A stretch of DNA of 64,000 nt from Curtobacterium sp. GC_Cur_3 (GTDB lineage Bacteria; Actinomycetota; Actinomycetes; Actinomycetales; Microbacteriaceae), in the NCBI RefSeq assembly GCF_026544205.1, contig NZ_JALNUI010000021.1, positions 1 through 64,000 of the forward strand, read 5' to 3'. Positions 42,169 to 50,134 of this stretch are shown here, in pieces (position 1 is the first letter of the stretch; each line of letters opens with the position of its first letter). Under the pieces are notes generated by a model that was given only the letters and a program-made list of their open reading frames with translations, searched no databases and was not told the origin of the DNA. The translations under genes were made by a program, and so were the position numbers.

Positions 42169-43209
42169 TCAGTGGTGGTGCGTGGCTGGCGTCACCGAGA
42201 ACGCGTCGACGTTGCCGATCGCTTCGTGCACGTGTTCTGTTGCGTGGTCGGCGATGTGTGACGCTGCGTGCAGGTCGGTGGTGTCGACCTCGATGGTCGC
42301 GGACCCGGTCAGGCGGTGTCCGATCCAGCGGAGACGCAGGTCGCGGACGCCGTGGACGCCGTCGGTGCGCTCGAGTGCGCGTTCGGCGCGGGAGTACAGG
42401 TCCGGGTCGATGGCGTCCATGAGTCGAGCACCGATGGACTTCACCGTGCCCCACAGCAGCATCAGGATCGAGACGGCGATGAGCAGGCCGATGACGGGGT
42501 CCGCGAGCGGGAACCCGAGGAGGACGCCGACCGCGCCGACGACGACGGAGAGCGAGGTGAACCCGTCGAGCCGGGCGTGGACACCGTCGGCGACCAGCGC
42601 TGCGGAACTGATCTCCCGACCGACTCGGATGCGGTGGATCGCGACGATCTCGTTGCCGGCGAACCCGATCACGCCGGCCAGGACGAGGAGCCAGGGGTTC
42701 TCGATCGGGCGCGGGTGGATGAACCGGTCGATGGCCTGCCAGCCCGCGACGACGGCGGAGAGCGCGACGACGAACACGATGAACATGCCCGCCAGGTCTT
42801 CCGCCCGCCCGTAGCCGTAGGTGTAGCGCTTGTCGGCGGCGCGGCGTCCGAGGACGAACGCGATCCACAGCGGCACCGCCGTCAGTGCGTCAGCGAAGTT
42901 GTGGATCGTGTCGGCCAGGAGTGCGATCGACCCGGTGAACGCGACGATCACGGCCTGCAGCACCGTCGTCGCGAGCAGGATGAACAGGCTGGTCTTCAGC
43001 GCCCGGACACCGGCGGAGCTCGCTTCCATCGCGTCGTCGATCGAGTCCGCCGCGTCGTGCGTGTGCGGGACGAAGAGGTCGTAGAGGAACCCCTTCACGC
43101 CGCCGTGCGGATGCGGATGGCCGTGCTCGTGGCCGTGCTCGTGCTCGTGGTGGTGTGGACCCTCGTGATCGTGCGTGTGCTCGTGGGGAGCGTGCTCGTG
43201 CGTGCTCAT
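42169..43209 (-). CDS. cation diffusion facilitator with His-rich N-terminus
   Basis: A 346-residue CDF exporter. The first 36 residues carry about 16 His plus Asp/Glu and should bind metal. Transport sites are the two HxxxD pairs: His103/Asp107 in TIHNFADALT and His211/Asp215 in GVHARLDGFTS. The cytoplasmic C-terminal domain ends in THHH. It exports Zn, Co, Ni or similar in exchange for protons. Its start overlaps the stop of the ArsR gene upstream, and control by that KmtR-like regulator is strongly suggested. Confidence 0.92.
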   Translation of the reverse strand: MSTHEHAPHEHTHDHEGPHHHEHEHGHEHGHPHPHGGVKGFLYDLFVPHTHDAADSIDDAMEASSAGVRALKTSLFILLATTVLQAVIVAFTGSIALLADTIHNFADALTAVPLWIAFVLGRRAADKRYTYGYGRAEDLAGMFIVFVVALSAVVAGWQAIDRFIHPRPIENPWLLVLAGVIGFAGNEIVAIHRIRVGREISSAALVADGVHARLDGFTSLSVVVGAVGVLLGFPLADPVIGLLIAVSILMLLWGTVKSIGARLMDAIDPDLYSRAERALERTDGVHGVRDLRLRWIGHRLTGSATIEVDTTDLHAASHIADHATEHVHEAIGNVDAFSVTPATHHH

Positions 43210-43568
43210 GCGCTTGCCTGACCGCCTCGGTGGTGCGGGGCTGCGCCGACGACGTGTTCAGCCTGCCTGACGGCGTCCATCACGAGTTCCGAGGCGTGCT
43301 CGTCCGTCAGCCGGTAGAAGACGGTCGTCCCCTCGCGCCGCGTGGAGACCATGCGGGTCAGACGCAGTTTCGCGAGGTGTTGCGAGACCGCTGCCGGGCT
43401 CTTGTCGACCGCGTCGGCGATGGCGTTCACCGACATCTCCTCCGCGCTGCGCAGCGCCAGGATGATCTTCACCCGCGTGACGTCGGCCAGCATCGCGAAG
43501 ACCTCCACCGCCAGTTCGACGTACTCCGACTCCGGGTCGAGCTCGCCCATCTGCGTATCCAAGTGCAT
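43206..43568 (-). CDS. ArsR/SmtB regulator, KmtR-like (Ni/Co sensor)
   Basis: A 120-residue winged-helix metalloregulator: VEVFAMLADVTRVKIILALRSAEEMSVNAIADAVDKSPAAVSQHLAKLRLTRMVSTRREGTTVFYRL. The potential metal ligands of mycobacterial KmtR are all kept: His91 (DEH), Glu104 and His105 (AEH), His112 and His113 (PHH). KmtR senses nickel and cobalt and represses a CDF exporter, which is the gene that follows. A 28-bp palindrome covers the start codon and the likely -10 element TAGAAT lies six bases upstream, suggesting a leaderless message. Confidence 0.9.
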   Translation of the reverse strand: MHLDTQMGELDPESEYVELAVEVFAMLADVTRVKIILALRSAEEMSVNAIADAVDKSPAAVSQHLAKLRLTRMVSTRREGTTVFYRLTDEHASELVMDAVRQAEHVVGAAPHHRGGQASA

Positions 43569-43580
43569 ACGCAGATTCTA
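43549..43580 (-). promoter_or_regulatory. leaderless promoter and operator of the ArsR-CDF operon
   Basis: Inverted arms ATCTGCGTAT (43549-43558) and ATACGCAGAT (43567-43576) pair perfectly around eight bases, covering the start codon at 43568-43566. On the minus strand TAGAAT (43580-43575) is a good -10 box whose start point would fall on or next to the A of ATG. Confidence 0.65.
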
Positions 43581-43660
43581 GCGTTCCACGACCCGGGTCC
43601 CGACGGGCACCGGAGGAACGCGGGTGTTCGTCGGCGACGGGGACGACCGAGGTCTCGGTG

Positions 43661-44542
43661 TCAGTCGGTGTAGTGGCCGGCCTCGAGGTCCTCGAGGAGC
43701 GTCGGGCCCGACGGCTCCCATGACACGAGCTGCCGGGTGGTGACGGCCGATGCGGGCTGGTCCCCACCGAGGAGCGCTCCGAACACCCCGAGCTGCTCGG
43801 GGTCCACCGCGGCTGCAGGAAGGCCCGTCTTGGCCGCGATGACGTCGGCGACCTGACGCATCGGGACGCCCTCCTCGCCGACGGCGTGCAGGACCGAGCC
43901 GGTGGGAGCGCTCTCGAGCGCGAGGAAGAAGAGCCGAGCGGCATCCGAGATGTGCACGGCCGGCCAGCGGTTCTGCCCGTCTCCGACGTACGCCGCGGTG
44001 CCCAGCTGGCGGTCCAGGCCGACGAGCGCGGCGATGAGCCCGTTCCGGTCGCCCTTGCCGTGCACCGAGCGTGGCATGCGGACGAGTGCGGAACGGATGC
44101 CCTTCGCGGACAACGCCAGCACAGCGGACGCGGTGCGAGCACGCGGCCCGGCGGGACCGGCCGGGTCGAGCACGTCGTCCTCGGTCGCGACCTGGCCGAA
44201 CAGGATCGGGGTGCCGGAGGCGGCGATGACGGCCTTGCCCGTCCCCTCCAGAGCGGTGCCGATCTTGCCGATCAGCTCGACCTCGTTGTCCACGGTCTCG
44301 TCGAACTCGGCGAAGTCGAGGGTGAACGCGAGGTGCGCGACGGCATCCGCCTGCATGGCCTCCGCGACGATGAGGTCGTGGTCCTGCATGTCGCCGCGGA
44401 CCGCGGTTCCGCCCGCGGCGGTGATCTTCTCGGCGGACGCCTCGGACCGAGCCAGGCCCGTGACCTCGTGTCCCGCTGCGATGAGTTCGGCGGTCAGGGC
44501 CGATCCGATCCATCCGGATGCTCCGGTGATGAAGACGCGCAT
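43661..44542 (-). CDS. NAD-dependent epimerase/dehydratase family protein
   Basis: A 293-residue extended SDR. The N-terminal FITGASGWIGSALTAEL is the TGxxGxxG cofactor loop; AHLAFT, VIAASGTPI and the region PRSVHGKGDRNGLIAAL follow. The Tyr-x3-Lys pair of classical members is not evident, as in many NmrA- or YeeZ-like relatives. It diverges from a TetR gene with two clear operators between them, so it is inducible. No substrate can be named. Confidence 0.85.
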   Translation of the reverse strand: MRVFITGASGWIGSALTAELIAAGHEVTGLARSEASAEKITAAGGTAVRGDMQDHDLIVAEAMQADAVAHLAFTLDFAEFDETVDNEVELIGKIGTALEGTGKAVIAASGTPILFGQVATEDDVLDPAGPAGPRARTASAVLALSAKGIRSALVRMPRSVHGKGDRNGLIAALVGLDRQLGTAAYVGDGQNRWPAVHISDAARLFFLALESAPTGSVLHAVGEEGVPMRQVADVIAAKTGLPAAAVDPEQLGVFGALLGGDQPASAVTTRQLVSWEPSGPTLLEDLEAGHYTD

Positions 44543-44590
44543 GGTGGTGCTCCGTTCTCGGGGGCTGCGGCTGAGATCGCCACGAGGCCT

Positions 44591-44643
44591 GTGATGTGAC
44601 TTGGTAACATCACCCTACACGTGATGTGACCGAGTCGCATCAC
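44591..44643. promoter_or_regulatory. double TetR operator
   Basis: Two 23-bp sites of the form GTGATGTGAC-N3-GTNNCATCAC (44591-44613 and 44621-44643), each with one arm mismatch, have centres 30 bp apart between the divergent NAD-dependent epimerase gene and TetR gene. Confidence 0.75.
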
Positions 44644-44656
44644 TAGGATGGTCGGC

Positions 44657-45238
44657 ATGGGTCGTTGGGAACCGGATGCGCGCGGCCGCCTGCTGCGGGC
44701 GGCGATCGAGTTGTTCTCCGAGCACGGGTACGACGCGACGACGGCCGCACAGATCGCCGCGCATGCCGGGTTGACGAAGACGACGCTGTTCCGACACTTC
44801 GCCGACAAGCGCGAGATCCTGTTCCAGGGGCAGGATGCGCTCGTCGCAGCGGCGGTCGCCGGGGTCGTCGCTGCCCCTGCTGACGCATCCCCGAAGGGGC
44901 TCGTGCGCGCAGGGATCGCCTCGCTGTGCGCCGCACACTCCGACGACCTCCGCGACGTTGGCCGGTTGCTCGACCCCCTCCTGGCTGCGACCCCCGAGCT
45001 CCGCGAGCGCGCCACCTTCAAGCGATCCGCCATCACCGAGGCGCTCGAGGGGGCGCTCGCCGACCGGGTGGGGGACCCCCGCCAGGCCGGGCTGCTCGCC
45101 GACGTGGGTGTGCGGGCGTACTACGAGGGCTATGCCGCCTGGATGCTCGGCGACGGCTCGAACGCTCTGGTCGACAGCGTCGACGACGAGCTCGCGGCCT
45201 ACGAGTCCGCTTCCCGTCGACTGCACGACGACCACTGA
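44657..45238 (+). CDS. TetR family regulator
   Basis: A 193-residue TetR repressor whose DNA-binding domain reads GRLLRAAIELFSEHGYDATTAAQIAAHAGLTKTTLFRHFADKREILF. ATG 44657 was preferred over 44648 because AGGATGG then falls at normal ribosome-binding distance. The C-terminal part is helical. It should repress its own gene and the divergent epimerase-like gene through the double site at 44591. Confidence 0.9.
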   Translation: MGRWEPDARGRLLRAAIELFSEHGYDATTAAQIAAHAGLTKTTLFRHFADKREILFQGQDALVAAAVAGVVAAPADASPKGLVRAGIASLCAAHSDDLRDVGRLLDPLLAATPELRERATFKRSAITEALEGALADRVGDPRQAGLLADVGVRAYYEGYAAWMLGDGSNALVDSVDDELAAYESASRRLHDDH

Positions 45239-45369
45239 CGTCGTGCTCGACGTGCTCGAAGGACCGGTGCGGTGTCGTGGGTGACCATCGCGGCGTCTCG
45301 TCCACCGCTCCGATGCGCATGTACGGTCGTGGCACGCTGAGCGCACGCCCGTCGAACGAAGGGGACCCC

Positions 45370-45411
45370 ATGCCGGTCGAACCGTCCATCCAGTCGGACG
45401 TGGCGTCGTGA
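45370..45411 (+). other. 13-codon leader ORF
   Basis: ATG 45370, preceded by GAAGGGG at ribosome-binding distance, opens a 13-residue frame (MPVEPSIQSDVAS) whose TGA overlaps the GTG of the next gene (GTGA). It probably couples translation of the VOC-membrane fusion. Whether the peptide itself matters is unknown. Confidence 0.45.
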
Positions 45412-46460
45412 CCGTGGCGGGCCTCCACGGCGTCGGGAACGTCTTCTACTTCGTCGACGACCTCGACGCCGCCGTCGCGTGGTACTCCGCTCGGCTCGGT
45501 GTCGAACCCACGATCCGGGGCGGTGCCCTCGTCGCGTTCGACGTCGACGGGACGCGGTTGACACTGCACCGGCGTGACGAGCTGAACTCGCCCGGGCCCG
45601 CGGGGACGAGTCCCTACTGGACCGTCGCGGACGTCGACGCGTTCGTCGACGACTGGACGGAGAACGGGGCGACTGCGCACCGGGGGCCGAAGACGGTGTT
45701 CACCGGCGAACGGCTCTGCCAGCTCCTCGACCCGTTCGGCAACCTCTTCTCGGTGCGGCAACCCGCGGCGAGCGAGAGTGCCGTCGACACCGCGCCCGCG
45801 TCCGTGGTGCTCACGGCGGACCAAGCGGTGCAGGCGCTCCCGGACCGCGCCGCAGCGTTCTACAGCACCCTGCAGAACGAGCACTTCGTCCTGGAGTCGG
45901 CGCGCAGCATCACCGTGAGCGAGTCGAGCAGCCGGGCATCGCTGTACCTGACGACGCTGTCGAGTTCCCTGGTCGCCTTCGGCTTCCTCGCCCGGACCGA
46001 GTACGCCGTCCAGTTCCTGTCCGTCGTCATCCCGGTGGTCTTCCTGCTCGGGCTCTTCACGTACGAGCGCCTCGTCGAGACCTCCCTCGAGGACGTCGCC
46101 GCCCTCGAGTCCATCCAGCGGATCCGGGGTGTCTACGCGACGGTCCTGCCGGGGGCCGCGAAGTACTTCCCCCGGCCCGACGGCCCGCACGGACCGAACG
46201 AGATGCTGCCCATCGGCCGGAGGGCGTCGTGGATCGGGGTGTTCTTCACCACGGCGACCGCGATCTCCGTGGTCAACGCGATCGTCGGGGGCGCAGGAGC
46301 CGCCATCCTCACGGTGCAGCTGTCCGGGGAGCCGACGCCGTCGATCCTGGCCGGCGTGGCCACCGCCGTGGTGCTCGCCGTGCTCCTGGGGCTCTACCAG
46401 GAGCACCGGTACGGGGCGCTCCGACGATCGCTGCGCGCGACGCCCTCGACGGCCACCTGA
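45408..46460 (+). CDS. VOC domain fused to a membrane domain
   Basis: The first 120 residues of this 350-residue protein form a VOC (glyoxalase-like) domain: HGVGNVFYFVDDLDAAVAWYSARLGVEP, then CQLLDPFGNLFSV at its end. After an Ala/Ser linker come residues 145-345 with about four membrane helices (SLYLTTLSSSLVAFGFLA, FLSVVIPVVFLLGLF, WIGVFFTTATAISVVNAIVG, ILAGVATAVVLAVLLGL) and SVSESSSR-like soluble stretches. That membrane domain occurs alone in other Actinobacteria with unknown role. The fusion is uncommon and could place a ligand-sensing domain at the membrane. Confidence 0.72.
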   Translation: MTVAGLHGVGNVFYFVDDLDAAVAWYSARLGVEPTIRGGALVAFDVDGTRLTLHRRDELNSPGPAGTSPYWTVADVDAFVDDWTENGATAHRGPKTVFTGERLCQLLDPFGNLFSVRQPAASESAVDTAPASVVLTADQAVQALPDRAAAFYSTLQNEHFVLESARSITVSESSSRASLYLTTLSSSLVAFGFLARTEYAVQFLSVVIPVVFLLGLFTYERLVETSLEDVAALESIQRIRGVYATVLPGAAKYFPRPDGPHGPNEMLPIGRRASWIGVFFTTATAISVVNAIVGGAGAAILTVQLSGEPTPSILAGVATAVVLAVLLGLYQEHRYGALRRSLRATPSTAT

Positions 46461-46494
46461 CCGTCGCGCGGAGTCGCGGCACGCGACCAGGAGA

Positions 46495-46538
46495 CGGACG
46501 GGAGGCTCGGCACCGGCCCGCACCGAGCCTCCCGTCCG
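46495..46538. terminator. palindromic terminator element, copy 3
   Basis: A 16-bp perfect stem (46495-46510 with 46523-46538) with core GGACGGGAGGCTCGG closes on a 12-base loop, 34 bases past the fusion gene stop and 57 bases before the end of the convergent TetR gene. Confidence 0.75.
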
Positions 46539-46594
46539 GCAGTTGGGTGCCGCGCGCGCACCGCGCGGTGCGGTCCGTCAGGCGAGCGCCACCG

Positions 46595-47161
46595 TCACCC
46601 GCGGGCGACGCGGAGCACGGTGTCCACCAACCGGCTCGTGTCCTTCGCCGGGTCGAGGGGGGCGCCGAGCTGTGCCCAGAGGTACGCGGGGGCGATCACG
46701 AGCTCGATGCACCCCATTCCGTTGATGGCGGTGACGTCGGCGGCGTCGAGCATCGCCTGGAAGTCGTCGACCCGCGGCTGGACGAGCTCGGTGACCGCCT
46801 GGAGGTCCGGCGCTGTCCGTGACGCAGCGAGGAGTGCCCGGAGCAGGCCGAGCGCATGTGGGCCGCGCAGGCTCGTGAGGAGCTGGTCGACGTACCGCGT
46901 GAGGTCCGCGTGGAGGTCGCCGGTCGCCGGGACGGGGGAGGCCTGCCGGACGTCGCTGACCATGACGTCGAGCAGGAGTGACTCGATCGTCTGCCACCGC
47001 CGGTACACCGTGGTGGCGTGCACGCCGGCGCGGTGCGCGACGGCGGGGACGGTGAGTTCCGCCGCGGGGTCGGCGAGGGTCTCGCGGACGGCGGTGAGCA
47101 CGGCGTCCCGCGTGCGGGCGGTGCGCCCACCCGGGCGGAGGGAACCGGCGACTTCTGGCAT
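46595..47161 (-). CDS. TetR family regulator
   Basis: A 188-residue TetR-type regulator: TRDAVLTAVRETLADPAAELTVPAVAHRAGVHATTVYRRWQTIESLLLDVM holds the DNA-binding helices, of the sub-type with a Trp after YRR. It diverges from the FAD monooxygenase gene with a palindromic site between them. Control of the monooxygenase is likely, as in rifampicin- or tetracycline-type monooxygenase loci. Confidence 0.88.
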   Translation of the reverse strand: MPEVAGSLRPGGRTARTRDAVLTAVRETLADPAAELTVPAVAHRAGVHATTVYRRWQTIESLLLDVMVSDVRQASPVPATGDLHADLTRYVDQLLTSLRGPHALGLLRALLAASRTAPDLQAVTELVQPRVDDFQAMLDAADVTAINGMGCIELVIAPAYLWAQLGAPLDPAKDTSRLVDTVLRVARG

Positions 47162-47186
47162 GCGACCAGCCTATTGCACATTGCGC

Positions 47187-47217
47187 TGCGTTAGGTATGC
47201 TCCGTCGTACTAACGCA
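47187..47217. promoter_or_regulatory. TetR operator candidate
   Basis: TGCGTTAG and CTAACGCA are perfect 8-bp inverted arms separated by 15 bases between the divergent TetR and monooxygenase genes. The wide spacer is less usual for TetR, so half-site binding or two dimers is possible. Confidence 0.6.
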
Positions 47218-47242
47218 ACGCGAGTTGCAAGAACGGAGCACC

Positions 47243-48490
47243 ATGGCACACGCGCTCATCGTCGGAGCCGGCATCGCCGGCGACACCCTCGCCCGCTGTC
47301 TCGCGCGGGACGGGTGGCGGGTCACCGTGGTCGAGATCGCACCCGCGCTCCGCACCGGCGGACAGACCGTCGACCTGCGGGGCGACTCCCGGCAGGTCCT
47401 CGTCGACCTCGGGGTCATCGACGCGGCACTCGAGCGCCTGGTCCCGCAGCGCGGCATCGCCTGGATCCGCGCCGACGGCAGCCGGATGGCGGAGATGCCG
47501 GTCGAGGCGTTCGGGGGACAGGGGTTCATCTCGCACGAGGAACTCCTGCGAGCCGACCTGGCTGCGCTCCTGCACGACGAAGCACGGGCCGCCGGGGTCG
47601 TGTACCGGTTCGCGGACACGATCGACGCGTTGACGGACACGGACGGCGGGGTCGACGTCCGCTTCCGGTCCGGGCACTCCGCGGTGTTCGACCTCGTCGT
47701 CGGGGCCGACGGCACGCACTCCCGGACGCGAGCACTGCGGTTCGGGCCGGAGTCCCGCTACCGGAAGCCCCTCGGGCTCGCCCACGCCTGGTTCACGCTC
47801 CAGGAGCAGCCCGGGACCGCTCGGCTCGACGGGTGGGCGCTGTCGTACAACGAGCCGGGGCGCCGCGGTGTGACGGCTCGACCCGGGCATGACGGCCAGC
47901 AGCAGGTGGGATTGACGTTCGCGGCATCCACCGTTCCCCGCGACCGCGACGAGCAGTTCGCGCTCCTCGACACCGTGTTCGCCGGCACCGGGTGGCGCAC
48001 GGCCGAGTTCCTCGACGCAGCACGCACCGCTCCGGACTTCGCGCTCGACACGTACGACCAGATCCACATGTCGGACAGCTGGTCCGACAGCCGCGTCGTG
48101 CTCATCGGCGATGCCGCGTGGTGTGCCAGCCCCCTCAGTGGTCTCGGGACGGCGCTCGGGCTCCGCGGAGCCGCGGAACTGGCCCGCGCCCTCCACCAGG
48201 AGGCCGTGCACGAAAAGGCGTCGAGCGCGCGGGTGGCCGCAGCGCTCGGGGCCTTCGAAGCGGCGATGCGACCCCGGGTCGCTGCGGCGCAGAAGCTCCT
48301 GCCGGGGCGAGTGGCCATGGTCGCGCCCAAGCACCGGTGGGGCGTCCGGGTGAACGCCCTGGCGATGCGGATGCTCCAGGCGCGGGCGCTCCTGCCCCTC
48401 GTCGAGAAGCTCGCCGGCGGCCGCGGCCACGAGCCGGCCGTCCCCGTACCCGTGGGCGTCGGACGGCAGCCCGCGCCGGACGGGCGGTGA
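47243..48490 (+). CDS. FAD-dependent monooxygenase (aromatic hydroxylase type)
   Basis: A 415-residue class A flavoprotein monooxygenase. FAD binding is shown by LIVGAGIAGDTLARCL near the start, the DG motif by VVGADGTHSRTR and the GD motif by VVLIGDAAWCASPLSGLGT. It resembles the TetX/PgaE-like group that hydroxylates aromatic compounds or inactivates antibiotics using NAD(P)H and oxygen. It diverges from a TetR gene, so it is probably inducible by its substrate. Confidence 0.9.
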   Translation: MAHALIVGAGIAGDTLARCLARDGWRVTVVEIAPALRTGGQTVDLRGDSRQVLVDLGVIDAALERLVPQRGIAWIRADGSRMAEMPVEAFGGQGFISHEELLRADLAALLHDEARAAGVVYRFADTIDALTDTDGGVDVRFRSGHSAVFDLVVGADGTHSRTRALRFGPESRYRKPLGLAHAWFTLQEQPGTARLDGWALSYNEPGRRGVTARPGHDGQQQVGLTFAASTVPRDRDEQFALLDTVFAGTGWRTAEFLDAARTAPDFALDTYDQIHMSDSWSDSRVVLIGDAAWCASPLSGLGTALGLRGAAELARALHQEAVHEKASSARVAAALGAFEAAMRPRVAAAQKLLPGRVAMVAPKHRWGVRVNALAMRMLQARALLPLVEKLAGGRGHEPAVPVPVGVGRQPAPDGR

Positions 48491-48541
48491 CGGGTCGGGC
48501 GCCCGCGGCGGACGGGCGCTGACGGGTTGGGCGCCCGCGGC
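48487..48541 (+). repeat. imperfect direct repeat
   Basis: Two copies of about 23 bp, GTGACGGGTCGGGCGCCCGCGG and CTGACGGGTTGGGCGCCCGCGG, follow one another between the monooxygenase stop and the nucleotide kinase gene. Each contains a GGGCGCCC palindrome. The first copy includes the stop codon. Confidence 0.6.
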
Positions 48542-48577
48542 GTCGACGCGGCGAGCGCCACGTGCCACGATCGCCCC

Positions 48578-49078
48578 ATGGCCACACTCGTCAGCGGGAA
48601 CCCGGGTTCGGGGAAGTCGACCATGACTGCGCTCCTGCGGGGACGAGGCGTCCGCGCGCTCGACGCCGACGAGGTGCCCGGCCTGGCCGCGTGGATGGAC
48701 GCGAACGGTGACGTCGTCGGGGACGGCTCCCTCGAACCCACACCCGAGCTGCTGGCGACGTGCTTCTGGGGGTGGAACGGCCCAGGGGTCGAGCAGGTCG
48801 TGGAGGAACTCGGTGCGGAGGGCGTGCTCCTCGGGATCGCGGTCAACCAGTGGGACTTCGTCGACCGGTTCGACGGCCTGGTGCTGCTCGAACTCGACGC
48901 TTCGACGCAGCGGGACCGCGTCACTTCCCGCGATCCGCTCTTCCGGGAGCAGATCGCCGTCGGTCTCCCGGTGATGCAGGCGCAGATGCGTGCGCACGGT
49001 GCGCGGGTGGTCGATGCGACGCAGGACCCGGACGACGTCGCACGAGACCTCGCCGCGTTGCTCCACAGCTCCCGATGA
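48578..49078 (+). CDS. P-loop nucleotide-binding protein (kinase-like)
   Basis: A 166-residue P-loop protein with Walker A GNPGSGKST at residues 7-15 and a short adenylate-kinase-like architecture (LRGRGVRALDADEVPGLAAWMD, LVLLELDASTQRDRVTSRD). It looks like a small-molecule kinase or shikimate-kinase-like ATPase of unknown substrate. It follows the monooxygenase on the same strand after an 87-bp gap with direct repeats. Confidence 0.78.
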   Translation: MATLVSGNPGSGKSTMTALLRGRGVRALDADEVPGLAAWMDANGDVVGDGSLEPTPELLATCFWGWNGPGVEQVVEELGAEGVLLGIAVNQWDFVDRFDGLVLLELDASTQRDRVTSRDPLFREQIAVGLPVMQAQMRAHGARVVDATQDPDDVARDLAALLHSSR

Positions 49079-49100
49079 CCCGGTGTGCCAGGATCACCAC

Positions 49101-49586
49101 ATGGGGGCACACAGCAGTCAGATCATCAGCGCAGTCGTCATCGGCGCCGCGACCGTCGTCGCACTCGCGGGGTGTTCCGTGGGGGAGCCGGAGCCGACGA
49201 AGACAGTCACCGTGACCGCGACGCCTCGCGCACTGCAGCCCGGGGACGCGGACACGAGCGTGCCGGCGGTCTGCGGCCAGGTGAGCGCCGTCGAGACCAT
49301 CACCGTCAACGCGGGAGCGGCGCACGAGCGCGGCGAGCTCAGCGACGAGGCCTACCGGTCGCGCCTCGACGCCGCCCGGTACGTCTACGCGAACCTGCCC
49401 GCGACCGACGCCGTCGCATCAGCTGTCGGCGCCCTGCAGTCCTGGTTGACGCAGCACCCGACGAGCGCGGCGTCGCTGCCCCTCGACCCCGACGACGCTG
49501 GCCTGCAGGACGCGATCGGCGCCGTCGGAACCGCATGCCGCGATGCCGGGTCGCCCATCGGGGTCTCCGCCGCGTACGGCGGCTGA
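49101..49586 (+). CDS. lipoprotein, hypothetical
   Basis: A 161-residue exported lipoprotein with signal peptide and lipobox VALAG-Cys25, then a Thr/Val linker (EPEPTKTVTVTATP) and a small helical domain with two Cys (VPAVCGQVSAV and GTACRDAG). No family is recognised. It lies 22 bases after the P-loop gene and just ahead of a membrane protein gene, so an operon is possible. Confidence 0.65.
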   Translation: MGAHSSQIISAVVIGAATVVALAGCSVGEPEPTKTVTVTATPRALQPGDADTSVPAVCGQVSAVETITVNAGAAHERGELSDEAYRSRLDAARYVYANLPATDAVASAVGALQSWLTQHPTSAASLPLDPDDAGLQDAIGAVGTACRDAGSPIGVSAAYGG

Positions 49587-49603
49587 GCCTCACCGGGGCG
49601 CTG

Positions 49604-50110
49604 ATGGACGAGGTCTCGCAGACCAGCACGACCGAGCGGCACAGGCGTCCCGGCCGCGCCTGGCTCCACGCGCTGACGGCCCTGGTGATCGGTCTCGGAG
49701 CTGCCCACTTCACGCACGCCGCGACCGTCATGGCACTCCTGACCGGCGTCCCGGGACTGGTGGCGGTCCTGGTCGTGGGCGTGGTCACCGGGGTGGCGCT
49801 CGCCGTGGCCGCCGTCGCTGGCACCGGGAAGCGTGGAGGCGCGTGGCTGGGGCTGACTGCGCTGGTCGTGGTCCCCGCGGTGCTCGTCGCGGAGGTGGTG
49901 CTGGGGATGGTCAGCGCGCTCGGGGGCGGATCCGGCACGGTGGACCTGTCGCCGACGCCGTTGCCCTACGTCGTCGGCGCGGTCCTCGCGGCGGTCCCCG
50001 CGCTGCTGGTCCACCCCGGCCGCCCCAGGGCACTCGGCCTCGTGTTCGTCGGGGCGGGAGTGCTCGCGCTCATCGTGGCGGCCGTCGTCCTCGGACCGCA
50101 TTCCCGGTAG
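49604..50110 (+). CDS. membrane protein, hypothetical
   Basis: A 168-residue protein with four or five predicted membrane helices (WLHALTALVIGLGAAHF, VPGLVAVLVVGVVTGVALAVAAVA, WLGLTALVVVPAVLVAEVVLGMV, YVVGAVLAAVPALLV, LGLVFVGAGVLALIVAAVVLG) and a basic N-terminus. No family is recognised. It starts 17 bases after the lipoprotein stop. Confidence 0.65.
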   Translation: MDEVSQTSTTERHRRPGRAWLHALTALVIGLGAAHFTHAATVMALLTGVPGLVAVLVVGVVTGVALAVAAVAGTGKRGGAWLGLTALVVVPAVLVAEVVLGMVSALGGGSGTVDLSPTPLPYVVGAVLAAVPALLVHPGRPRALGLVFVGAGVLALIVAAVVLGPHSR

Positions 50111-50134
50111 TGCTGACGCGGGTCCGTCCCGGTG

